Source: Ruminococcus sp. (GTDB taxonomy: Bacteria; Bacillota; Clostridia; Oscillospirales; Ruminococcaceae). From it: 64,000 bases of DNA. Below are positions 38,283 through 46,884 of the stretch, piece after piece (position 1 is the first letter of the stretch; each line of letters begins with the position of its first letter). Position numbers and translations under genes: made by a program. The notes under the pieces were generated by a model. That model worked only from the letters and a program-made list of their open reading frames with translations. It searched no databases and was not told where the DNA came from. The stretch lies in the NCBI GenBank assembly GCA_029055625.1, contig JAIDCY010000030.1, positions 1-64,000 on the forward strand, given 5' to 3'.

Positions 38283-41200
38283 TTAGTTCAGATAAGATTC
38301 AGGGAGTGTGTCGATAAGTTCAACGCAAAGTTTCTGTATTGAAAGTGCGTCCATAACGGAAATACTATCGCCTCTGTTATAAACGTCTCCGGCATCCTGC
38401 TGTCTTTCGTCCAGAACGTAAGAATCCGGATTAGAGAGACTCTGCATAATAAGTACTGCGTCGGCGAGACTTACATTACCGTCACCTGTTACGTCACCGT
38501 ATACTATAGCTGTAGTGTCACCCGGTTTTGTAGTAGTGGTAGTGGTGGTGGTAGACTTTGTAGTAGTCGTTGTTGTTACACTGCCACCTTCTCCGCCGTA
38601 TACCATATAGAACAGATTAGCGGTATCCGCCTTTGTAACAGTATGTGCTCCGGCTTTGAGGTCTGCTGTTATTATACCGTCTCCGGAAGCGGTGTACTTT
38701 GTACCGTCAATCTTTATAGTTGCATTAGGTTCAACGAATACAAGCGTAATCTTTCCTGCTGAAGGTGCGTTGAATGAAATATTTGTAGAACTTTCAAGTT
38801 TAAGGCACTGTTTCAGCGTGAGACCGTTATAATTTACTGTACCCTTGCTTGTTGACAGATTACCAGTAATTGTATAGAAATTACTATCCTTACCGTTTGC
38901 GGTGAAGTCGTGTACATATCCGCCGGTAACAGGTTTAACTGTAGAAGCTGTTGTTGTGGTGGTGTTTGTCTCACCTTTCTTGGTGGTTGTAGTAGTGGTT
39001 GTGCCTGACGGTTTCTGTGTAGTAGTTGTATCGGACGGCGTTGTTGTACCGCTGTTACTGCTCTTTTTATTGTTATCCATACATCCGCCGTATGCCTCAA
39101 ACTCTGCGGAAAGTGCTGTATAAAGTGCTTCGCCTGTTGCCTCAATAAGTTTATAGTTGCCTGACGGGATATATGAAAGTGATGAATCTGTATCAAAGTT
39201 AGCTTTCTGACAAGCACTGTCAAGTTTCTGGTTCTTGTCGGTTACTATTGTTCCTTCGTTCTTCGCACCCTTCTTGAGACTGATATAAGCATCATTATAA
39301 CTCTTGAATACACCACCTGACTTGAGAAGTACAGGGTCTTTACACTGATTTACATATGCGTTATACTCGGAGAACAGGAACGAATTAGCCCTTGCACTTG
39401 CACAGTAGCTTGACTGACCATCAAAGATATTGTTGTAGAGGTGTATGTTTGCCTGACGTGCGAGAGGTCCTCTTGATTCGCAGTTCTTCCAGAAGTTATG
39501 GTGGAATGAGATATTGAACTGTAAGTTACTGTCGGAAGCACCTACAAGATTTGTCTTGTGATAGCCCTCATAATAACAGTAGCTGTTTGTGAAGTACTGA
39601 CCACGTTTGAAGTCACAAGCACCGTCACCCTCTGCCTTATCGCTTTCTGCCGGATTTGCTATCTTCGGTACATAGAATTCACAGTTATGTATCCAGCATC
39701 TTTCAACTGATGCCGTTACTTTATTGCCTTCCTGTACGCCTTCCATACCGATACAGTCTTCCGGTACGTTACGGAATGCAACGTTTCTTACTTCAAAACT
39801 CTTACCGAGTTCCGGTTCAGAAGATTCACACATGAAGTGGAAGCCCCAGCCGTTTACTGTAGCGTCATTTCCGACACCTTCAATTGTTATATTCTTACCG
39901 GAACGCATTCTTGCCATACCGCCGTTATCGCCTACTGAACCGCCAAGGTCTACGGAATCAAATACCGTTACGCCCTCCGGTGTGGAAACGTTGCCTACTA
40001 TTCTTACTACAAGTGGTGTTCCGTCTTTAGCGAGTTTCTTTATAATATCCTGATTGGTGTTAGCCGTACCGCCGTTTGCGTTTTTACCGTTGCCGGTATC
40101 CTGTCCGACGGAGTTAAGGATATTACCTATACCTTTTACTGTCGTTCCGTCCTTGGATGTTACGGTAACTGTATTCTTATTCTGTTCCGTAACATATATT
40201 ACCTTAGCGTTTGCCTTGAGTTCGCCGTTATCGTTGTATGCACCTACGCCGTCAGTGTAACCATAGTGTGCGTATCCTGACCTATCCTGCTGTCCTACTA
40301 CTATTCCGCTCTGCTTTATCTCGCCCTTGGAAGTAGTAACCGTAACTGTATATGTACCGGCTTTAAGTCCGAGTAAGTCAATACGTACGCCACCGTCAAC
40401 ATCTCTTACGAGGTATTCGAGGTCTTCACCCTTCAGTGAACCGCTTGATGCTCCGGAATACGATACGCCCGTAACGTCTGCGTCCTTTATGCCGGAAAGT
40501 CCGAGATATGCCATTTCGTTCCAACCGCCGGAATACTCAACCTTTACGCCTGCCGGAGTTGTTGCCGGTGTGGAAGGTGTGGACGGTGCTTTTGTTGTTG
40601 TAGTGGTATTCTGTGTGCCTGCCGGTTTTGAAGTTGTTGTGTTAGTCGCAACAGGTGCAGTACTGCCTGTAGATGAACCGCTACCGATTGATACTATAGA
40701 ATCCTTATACGCAACAAGTGCATCCTTAAGTGCCTGATTTACGTCATAGCTTGCATCGTCAACGGAGTTGTCAAATTTCCACTGGAAATCGCCACCGTCA
40801 ACACGTCCAGCCTTTGCGGTAACGGTTTTCGGCACATCTTCTGCCTTTTCAGCATTATATTTATACATACTGGAAGCAGTATCAAAGTTATTATATGTTG
40901 TACCGCCTTTTTTGCAGGTTACGCTTGACGGAACTTGTTCATCTCTTGATTTTGCAACGTAAGCATCAAATTCGGTTTTATCATCGCTGTACGAAATCAT
41001 AGCTTTCGCACCTTCGATATAGTTTCCGTAAGCCTTTATGATACCGCCGTTTTCACCGGAGAATGTACCACCTGTAGCGGTATCTGAACCCTGTCCGGAA
41101 ATCAGAGCAGGATATTTACAGTTTCTGAAATAGTTGTTTTCGAGGAATGCAGATGCTCCGAGAGTTACACCCATACCATACTTTGCGTTACCGTCAAAGT

Positions 41201-42311
41201 AATTGTTGTAACTGTGTACCGTACAGGTTCTTATTCTCGGATGACGTGAATCTGAATGGTCATACCAGTTATGATGATATGTAACGCTGTTTTCCGTACT
41301 TTCAGACTTCATACCCTGTAAGTTACATTTTCCGTTATCCCAGAAGTGATTGAATGAGTGTGTAACATATGTTGAAGTTTTGGTATCTAATGCACCATCA
41401 CCTTTTACCTGGTCAGCATCTGAACCGGCGTCTCCATAGAAGAAGTCACAGTTATGTACCCATACGTGATTATTTCCCTGCTGAAGTCCGCAGTCGTCAC
41501 CCTCCGAACTGTTACAGTTCATGAAACCAAGGTTTCTTACTTCAACGTTTGAAGAGTTCTTCATTACAAGACCAAAGCCGTTAATAGTAGTATCGTTGCC
41601 GACACCCTCAACGGTAAGTCCGCAAGTTGCGGTATCAATATATAAATCGCCCTTTATAAGAGTTTCAGGGTCTGTGATGTTTCCGATAATTCTGATTGCA
41701 ACAGGTGCTACTTTCTTATTATTCTTGAGACCTGTTATGATGTTCTGTACGCCTGTTAATGTTGTATCCTTACCGTCCTTGTTAGGAATCGTAAGAGATA
41801 CCGTATCTTTGTTTGCGTTAGTAACATATACTACTATCGCATTTGATTTTAATGTTCCGTCGTCATTGTAAGCACCCGAAGATGTACCGTTCACGAAGCC
41901 GAAGCCCTCACGGATATGTGCGTAAACGTCAGCCTTTGCCTCAGATGCTCCTGCCGTATTTTCCTTACCGCTTACAATCGGTACTACTTTCATTGTATGA
42001 CTTCCGGCTTTAAGTCCTAATGCGTCGGCTCTCATATAGTCCTTATACTCTCTTATGAGCATTGAATCAATCTGAACGCCGTCTACATAGACGTTATAAC
42101 CTGTAGCTCCGGAAACCTTTGACCATGTTGCATACATACCCTCACCGTAGCCTACAGTGCTTGTAATCTTTACAGCGTCTGCTGCGTATGCCGTCAGTGC
42201 TGTATCTTCAACAGGTATATAAGCCGGATTGCTTACTAATGATGCCATACAAGACAGCGACATTACCGCCGTAACTGCTATGGCTGTTCTCTTGAAGAAT
42301 TTAGAATGCAT
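38283..42311 (-). CDS. Secreted bimodular pectate lyase (two PL1-like domains) with C-terminal dockerin
   Basis: Signal peptide; domain 1 DGALDTKTSTYVTHSFNHFWDNGKCNL...SVTYHHNWYDHSDSRHPRIR; domain 2 DGACDFKRGQYFTNSYCYYEGYHKTNL...ISFHHNFWKNCESRGPLAR; dockerin GDVTGDGNVSLADAVLIMQSLSNP. Confidence 0.92.
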   Translation of the reverse strand: MHSKFFKRTAIAVTAVMSLSCMASLVSNPAYIPVEDTALTAYAADAVKITSTVGYGEGMYATWSKVSGATGYNVYVDGVQIDSMLIREYKDYMRADALGLKAGSHTMKVVPIVSGKENTAGASEAKADVYAHIREGFGFVNGTSSGAYNDDGTLKSNAIVVYVTNANKDTVSLTIPNKDGKDTTLTGVQNIITGLKNNKKVAPVAIRIIGNITDPETLIKGDLYIDTATCGLTVEGVGNDTTINGFGLVMKNSSNVEVRNLGFMNCNSSEGDDCGLQQGNNHVWVHNCDFFYGDAGSDADQVKGDGALDTKTSTYVTHSFNHFWDNGKCNLQGMKSESTENSVTYHHNWYDHSDSRHPRIRTCTVHSYNNYFDGNAKYGMGVTLGASAFLENNYFRNCKYPALISGQGSDTATGGTFSGENGGIIKAYGNYIEGAKAMISYSDDKTEFDAYVAKSRDEQVPSSVTCKKGGTTYNNFDTASSMYKYNAEKAEDVPKTVTAKAGRVDGGDFQWKFDNSVDDASYDVNQALKDALVAYKDSIVSIGSGSSTGSTAPVATNTTTSKPAGTQNTTTTTKAPSTPSTPATTPAGVKVEYSGGWNEMAYLGLSGIKDADVTGVSYSGASSGSLKGEDLEYLVRDVDGGVRIDLLGLKAGTYTVTVTTSKGEIKQSGIVVGQQDRSGYAHYGYTDGVGAYNDNGELKANAKVIYVTEQNKNTVTVTSKDGTTVKGIGNILNSVGQDTGNGKNANGGTANTNQDIIKKLAKDGTPLVVRIVGNVSTPEGVTVFDSVDLGGSVGDNGGMARMRSGKNITIEGVGNDATVNGWGFHFMCESSEPELGKSFEVRNVAFRNVPEDCIGMEGVQEGNKVTASVERCWIHNCEFYVPKIANPAESDKAEGDGACDFKRGQYFTNSYCYYEGYHKTNLVGASDSNLQFNISFHHNFWKNCESRGPLARQANIHLYNNIFDGQSSYCASARANSFLFSEYNAYVNQCKDPVLLKSGGVFKSYNDAYISLKKGAKNEGTIVTDKNQKLDSACQKANFDTDSSLSYIPSGNYKLIEATGEALYTALSAEFEAYGGCMDNNKKSSNSGTTTPSDTTTTQKPSGTTTTTTTKKGETNTTTTTASTVKPVTGGYVHDFTANGKDSNFYTITGNLSTSKGTVNYNGLTLKQCLKLESSTNISFNAPSAGKITLVFVEPNATIKIDGTKYTASGDGIITADLKAGAHTVTKADTANLFYMVYGGEGGSVTTTTTTKSTTTTTTTTKPGDTTAIVYGDVTGDGNVSLADAVLIMQSLSNPDSYVLDERQQDAGDVYNRGDSISVMDALSIQKLCVELIDTLPESYLN

Positions 42312-42394
42312 TTTAAATTCCCTCCGTAAAATATAATGATTTGAATTTTTTTCAACTGCACCTTGTGTGCAGTACGTGTTTCTGCTTATTTTAT

Positions 42395-42423
42395 ATTATA
42401 TCTTAAAAAAAATCAAAATTCAA
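42395..42423 (-). promoter_or_regulatory. Promoter of the pectate lyase gene
   Basis: Minus strand TTGAAT - 17 nt - TATAAT. Confidence 0.6.
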
Positions 42424-42516
42424 TGATAGATAGTGCTTATTGACTGATATTTTATGCTTTTTATTATAAATTTTATGCACAAATAATCATTATTTTATGC
42501 AGAGAGTATAAATTTT

Positions 42517-42603
42517 ATTCCTGCCATTTTTTTCATGGAAAATATCTTGTTTTTCCAGTGCAAAAAATGTAAATAACCTGTTAGAATATAATTACAGTAA
42601 ACA
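42517..42603 (+). repeat. Upstream element, copy A (duplicated at 43769-43850)
   Basis: TGGAAAATATCTTGTTTTT-CAGT--AAAAAAT-TGTAAAT---TGTTAGAATATA-TTACAG-AAAC shared with copy B. Confidence 0.8.
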
Positions 42604-42640
42604 ACACAAGCAATGATAAAAGAATTATGGAGGATTTTTT

Positions 42641-43735
42641 ATGAAAAACTTAAAAAAAATAATGTGTTCCGCTATTGCTACTCTCAGCCTTGCAGTATGT
42701 GCAGTAACCCCCTTTTCCGATACAGTAACATCCGAAAAATCATTTTCTATAATAAATACACTCGAAGCAGAAGCAGCAGAAGGAAGACTTTACAATCAGA
42801 ACGATTCAAAATGGGCAAGCGTAAAGTTCAGAGGATATTCCGGTGATATGAAAAGTTCCGGCTGTGGCATATTTTCTTTCTGTAACGCAATTTACGCACT
42901 CAATGGTAAAAAAGCAGACGCTCAGGAAGTAGGACAGTGGGCTGTGAACGTGGGCGCATTTAAACCAGGTTCAGGCGGTACATACCGTGAACCGTTCTAT
43001 AATAAAGTTCAGAACGCTTACGGCTCACGGTTAGGTTTTAAGGTTGACGGTCAGTACTGGGGTAGTGTGACGAACAGCAGACTTATAAATCATTTACGCA
43101 ACGGTGGCGTAGCAGTTATTCACGTACCATCACACTTCATGGCGATTACGGGCTACAGCAACGGCAATTATCACGTAATCGAAAGTGCAAGCAGACTCCC
43201 CGGTGACAGCTGGCAGTCAGCAAATAAATTAAGCTCCGGAAATACAAAAGTTGACTGGTTTGTATTACTTTCCCGCACTTCCTCACCTGCTCCAAATCCG
43301 GTACAGCCGGTTCAGAATAACAACAGCTACTTTGCAAGATATACAGGAAGTTCCGGCTCTATCGTCGAGGGTCTGAAAGCAATCGGTGTAGATAGTTCAA
43401 TGAGTTACAGAAAAAGCATAGCTTCAGCAAACAATATATCAAATTATTCTGGGACAGCACAGCAAAACCAGACTTTAATGAATCTTCTGAAAAATGGTCA
43501 GCTCAAAAAACCCGGTTCTTCTTCCGGAACAAGCGTAACAGTAAACTATTTTCCTAAATATACAGGAAGTTCCGGCTCTATAGTTGACGCACTCCGTGCT
43601 GTCGGAGCAGACACTTCTTTCTCTTACCGTCAGAAGATTGCTGAAAAGAACGGAATCAGCAACTATGCCGGAAACGCCTCCCAGAACTCGTCGCTTCTCA
43701 GCAAACTTAAAAGCGGAAACCTTATCAAACCCTGA
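42641..43735 (+). CDS. Secreted C39-like cysteine peptidase with two C-terminal repeat modules
   Basis: Signal peptide; SSGCGIFSFCNAIYALNG and HVPSHFMAITGY; two YF-KYTGSSGSIV-AL-A-G-D-S--YR--IA--N-ISNY-G-A-QN repeats. Confidence 0.82.
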   Translation: MKNLKKIMCSAIATLSLAVCAVTPFSDTVTSEKSFSIINTLEAEAAEGRLYNQNDSKWASVKFRGYSGDMKSSGCGIFSFCNAIYALNGKKADAQEVGQWAVNVGAFKPGSGGTYREPFYNKVQNAYGSRLGFKVDGQYWGSVTNSRLINHLRNGGVAVIHVPSHFMAITGYSNGNYHVIESASRLPGDSWQSANKLSSGNTKVDWFVLLSRTSSPAPNPVQPVQNNNSYFARYTGSSGSIVEGLKAIGVDSSMSYRKSIASANNISNYSGTAQQNQTLMNLLKNGQLKKPGSSSGTSVTVNYFPKYTGSSGSIVDALRAVGADTSFSYRQKIAEKNGISNYAGNASQNSSLLSKLKSGNLIKP

Positions 43736-43768
43736 TTTCATGCCATAAACTGAACAGCTTCAGAAGTT

Positions 43769-43850
43769 ATTCCTGTTTTTTAGTGGAAAATATCTTGTTT
43801 TTTCAGTAGAAAAAATATGTAAATCATGTTAGAATATATTTACAGAAAAC
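43769..43850 (+). repeat. Upstream element, copy B
   Basis: Near-identical to 42517-42603. Confidence 0.8.
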
Positions 43851-43883
43851 CTAAAAAATAAATACCTATGGAGGAATTGTTAT

Positions 43884-44159
43884 ATGAAAAAATCAAAAAA
43901 AGCTTTATGCACTGTTCTCGCTGTCCTCACTCTTTTTACTGGTACAGCTTTCGCACCTGAAATCAGTTCATACATAAAGACAGAACCTGTCTCAGTTGTC
44001 CAGTCCATTGACGCAAATGCGACATCCGCTATAAAAGGTCGTTTTAATATTCTGACCGGACGGAATTCTCTGATATTTACCCTTCGCACACAAAGAAAAC
44101 TAAAAACATTAAAACCTTCACTTTCAATGCAATACTTTGGAAAATCGGCGGTTAAATAA
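43884..44159 (+). CDS. Short secreted peptide or truncated paralogue of the upstream C39-like gene
   Basis: Signal peptide MKKSKKALCTVLAVLTLFTGTAFA, RBS TGGAGGAA; duplicated upstream region; no catalytic domain. Confidence 0.55.
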   Translation: MKKSKKALCTVLAVLTLFTGTAFAPEISSYIKTEPVSVVQSIDANATSAIKGRFNILTGRNSLIFTLRTQRKLKTLKPSLSMQYFGKSAVK

Positions 44160-44167
44160 GCTATATC

Positions 44168-44200
44168 ATGGAACGGCTATTCAGTCGTTCCTTTCTTTTA
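44168..44200 (+). terminator. Rho-independent terminator
   Basis: GGAACG-GCTATTCAGT-CGTTCC followed by TTTCTTTT. Confidence 0.6.
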
Positions 44201-44230
44201 AAAATTTTCTGAAAATTTTCAGAAAAACTC

Positions 44231-44259
44231 TTGACAAAAAATTTTTTCCGTGATATAAT
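44231..44259 (+). promoter_or_regulatory. Sigma70/SigA promoter of the rpmG-secE-nusG operon
   Basis: TTGACA - 17 nt - TATAAT, exact consensus. Confidence 0.85.
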
Positions 44260-44339
44260 TATCTTACCTCGTGTGAGGTCTTATTTTTTGCCTTGTTCGA
44301 GGGAGGCAAACAACCCATATCAATTCAGGAGGTGCCGAT

Positions 44340-44489
44340 ATGAGAGTAAAGGTTACTTTAGCTTGTACAGAATGCAAGCAGAGAAATTATGTTTCTAAGA
44401 AAAACAAGAAGAATGACCCCGACAGACTCGAAATGAACAAACATTGCAAATTCTGTCGCAAACATACTCTTCACAAAGAAACAAAGTAA
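44340..44489 (+). CDS. rpmG: 50S ribosomal protein L33
   Basis: [58 protein letters not shown]; not in the ORF track because it is short. Confidence 0.97.
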   Translation: MRVKVTLACTECKQRNYVSKKNKKNDPDRLEMNKHCKFCRKHTLHKETK

Positions 44490-44507
44490 TCAGGAGGACG
44501 TTTTCTT

Positions 44508-44852
44508 ATGGCTAAAGAAAAAGAAAATACTGCTCCCGAAGCTAAAAAGAAATCAGAAAAACCCGTGAAGGAAGAAAAAGTTTCCAAGGAAAACAAAAAA
44601 ACTCCCGAAAAAACAGCCGATTCCAAAGCGGATAAAAAATCCGACAAGAAAAAATCCGATAAAAAGGAACAGGGAAAAGTCGGAAAATGGTTTCATGACC
44701 TGAAGGTCGAATTTAAAAAGGTAGTATGGCCAACTAAAAAGACGGTTCTTACGAATACGTCGGTAGTTATTGCAGTAATCGCCGGTTCTGCCGTTCTGGT
44801 GGGACTTCTCGACGAGGGCTTCCTTGCACTGCTCAGGCTTATCTATCAGTAA
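44508..44852 (+). CDS. secE: Preprotein translocase subunit SecE with long Lys-rich N-terminus
   Basis: GKWFHDLKVEFKKVVWPTKKTVLTNTSVVI. Confidence 0.95.
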   Translation: MAKEKENTAPEAKKKSEKPVKEEKVSKENKKTPEKTADSKADKKSDKKKSDKKEQGKVGKWFHDLKVEFKKVVWPTKKTVLTNTSVVIAVIAGSAVLVGLLDEGFLALLRLIYQ

Positions 44853-44880
44853 TCAGTAAGAAATCTAAGGGGGATTTGTA

Positions 44881-45438
44881 ATGGCGGAAACTGCAAGATG
44901 GTATGTTGTCCACACCTACTCCGGCTACGAAAACAAAGTAGCCCAGAACATCATGAAGATTGTAGAAAACCGCAGTCTTCACGAACTTATCCAGGATGTT
45001 AGAGTTCCTACTGAAAAAGTGATTGAAATTACTGAAACTAAAAACAAAAAAACCGGCGAAATTAAAAACGTCGAAAAAGAGGTTGAACGCAAAACCTACC
45101 CCGGTTACGTTTTAATAAAAATGGTTGTGACGGACGATACGTGGTATATCGTGAGAAATACCCGGGGCTGTACCGGCTTTGTAGGTCCTGCTTCTGACCC
45201 GACACCGCTTTCCGAAGAAGAAGTTAAAAAACTTTTCGGTATCGACGTAACCCACATTGAAGTAAAATTCAAGGTCGGCGACAGCGTACAGATTACCGGT
45301 ACAGCTATGGACGGTTTTATAGGTGTTGTTCAGAATATCAATCTTGAAGACCGCACCGTTGATTTACTCGTTTCAATGTTCGGTCGTGAAACTCCTACCA
45401 CACTGCCTATAAGTCAGGTAGTATGCATGGAGGAATAG
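44881..45438 (+). CDS. nusG: Transcription termination/antitermination protein NusG
   Basis: ARWYVVHTYSGYENKV, YPGYVLIKMVVTDDTWYIVRNTRGCTGFVG, KOW domain. Confidence 0.98.
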   Translation: MAETARWYVVHTYSGYENKVAQNIMKIVENRSLHELIQDVRVPTEKVIEITETKNKKTGEIKNVEKEVERKTYPGYVLIKMVVTDDTWYIVRNTRGCTGFVGPASDPTPLSEEEVKKLFGIDVTHIEVKFKVGDSVQITGTAMDGFIGVVQNINLEDRTVDLLVSMFGRETPTTLPISQVVCMEE

Positions 45439-45473
45439 TTTAAGGTCAAAAAAAGAAGTCCGCAGGGGCTTCA

Positions 45474-45514
45474 GTGGGAGGGGTAAAATAATTTCTTGCC
45501 CCGCCATTTACCAC
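45474..45514 (+). promoter_or_regulatory. Candidate ribosomal-protein leader upstream of rplK
   Basis: GTGGGAGGGG...CCCCGCCATTTACCAC; similar element recurs before rplA. Confidence 0.45.
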
Positions 45515-45534
45515 ATTTATGGAGGTGCGAATAC

Positions 45535-45960
45535 ATGGCACAGAAAGTTGTTGGCTACATCAAGCTTCAAATCGCAGCAGGTAAAGCTACACCTGCTCCG
45601 CCAGTTGGTCCGGCACTCGGTCAGCACGGCGTAAATATCATGGCATTCACTAAGGAATTTAACGAAAGAACCAAAAACGACATCGGCATGATTATCCCTG
45701 TCGTTATCACCGTTTACGCAGACCGTTCTTTCTCTTTCATTACCAAAACTCCACCCGCAGCAGTCCTCATCAAGAAGGCTTGCAACATAAACAGCGGTTC
45801 AGGAGTACCGAATAAGACGAAAGTTGCTAAGATTACTAAAGAACAGATTCAGAAAATCGCTGAACAGAAAATGCCTGACTTAAATGCGGGTTCTCTCGAA
45901 TCAGCTATGAGTATGATTGCTGGTACAGCTCGTTCTATGGGCGTTGTAGTAGTTGACTAA
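45535..45960 (+). CDS. rplK: 50S ribosomal protein L11
   Basis: [44 protein letters not shown] before ATG 45535. Confidence 0.98.
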   Translation: MAQKVVGYIKLQIAAGKATPAPPVGPALGQHGVNIMAFTKEFNERTKNDIGMIIPVVITVYADRSFSFITKTPPAAVLIKKACNINSGSGVPNKTKVAKITKEQIQKIAEQKMPDLNAGSLESAMSMIAGTARSMGVVVVD

Positions 45961-46011
45961 TTAATTTTTGAATGACGAAAGGGAAATTTTTTCCCGTTCT
46001 GACTTCTCATG

Positions 46012-46064
46012 GTGGGAGGAAAATTCCGCTAACCGTTCCGCTATAGGCTGTACGGTATTACCAC
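46012..46064 (+). promoter_or_regulatory. Candidate ribosomal-protein leader upstream of rplA
   Basis: GTGGGAGG...ACCGT...ACGGTATTACCAC. Confidence 0.4.
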
Positions 46065-46083
46065 TTAAACAGGAGGATTTATA

Positions 46084-46779
46084 ATGAAACACGGCAAAAG
46101 ATACGTCGACAGTGCAAAGACTGTTGATTATACAAAGCTTTACGAGTCCACAGAGGCTCTCGATTTAGTGTGTCAGAACGCTAAGGCAAAGTTTGATGAA
46201 ACTATTGAAGCTCATATACGCCTCGGCGTTGACTCAAGACACGCTGACCAACAGGTAAGAGGTGCGGTTGTTCTTCCGAACGGTACGGGTAAGAACGTAA
46301 AAGTACTCGTATTCTGTAAGGAAGACAAGTACGAACTCGCACAGAATGCCGGTGCTGATTACGTAGGCGGTATGGATATGGTAGAAAAAATCCAGAAGGA
46401 AAACTGGATGGATTTTGATGTTGTTGTTGCCTCACCGGATATGATGGGTCTTGTGGGACGTCTCGGTAAGATTCTTGGTCCTCGTGGTCTCATGCCGAAC
46501 CCGAAGGCTGGTACTGTAACCCCCGACGTCGCAAAGGCTGTTACAGAAGCAAAAGCTGGTAAGATTGAATACCGTCTCGACAAAACTAATATTATACACT
46601 GCCCGATAGGCAAGGCATCTTTCGGAGCAGGCAAGCTTGAAGAAAATTTCAACGTTCTTATGGAAGCAATCGTAAAGGCTAAACCGGCTGCTGCAAAAGG
46701 TACTTACCTTAAATCCTGTACAGTAGCTTCAACAATGGGTCCTGGCGTACCGGTTGCAACTACTAAATACGGCGTATAA
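46084..46779 (+). CDS. rplA: 50S ribosomal protein L1
   Basis: [42 protein letters not shown]. Confidence 0.98.
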   Translation: MKHGKRYVDSAKTVDYTKLYESTEALDLVCQNAKAKFDETIEAHIRLGVDSRHADQQVRGAVVLPNGTGKNVKVLVFCKEDKYELAQNAGADYVGGMDMVEKIQKENWMDFDVVVASPDMMGLVGRLGKILGPRGLMPNPKAGTVTPDVAKAVTEAKAGKIEYRLDKTNIIHCPIGKASFGAGKLEENFNVLMEAIVKAKPAAAKGTYLKSCTVASTMGPGVPVATTKYGV

Positions 46780-46787
46780 CTATATTA

Positions 46788-46816
46788 TAAAGACAGTCTG
46801 CGGACTGTCTTTTTTT
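46788..46816 (+). terminator. Rho-independent terminator after rplA
   Basis: AAGACAGTCTGCGGACTGTCTTTTTTT. Confidence 0.9.
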
Positions 46817-46847
46817 ATACCCTTTTTTCACACACGATACGCAAAAA

Positions 46848-46872
46848 AAAGAGGACGCCGGAGCGTCCCCTG
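46848..46872 (-). terminator. Terminator of the GH9 gene
   Basis: GGACGCCGGAGCGTCC stem with A-rich flank on the 5' side of the + strand. Confidence 0.6.
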
Positions 46873-46884
46873 TATTTTTATGAA

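Noticed and set aside
43338-43600. Direct repeat ATATACAGGAAGTTCCGGCTCTAT (two copies) as a mobile element target
   Set aside because: Explained by two homologous protein repeat modules in the C39-like protein.
44270-44325. tRNA-like feature (TTGCCTTGTTCGAGGGAGGCAA) before rpmG
   Set aside because: Contains a TTCGA-like loop but cannot form a cloverleaf with acceptor and anticodon stems; more likely a simple leader hairpin.
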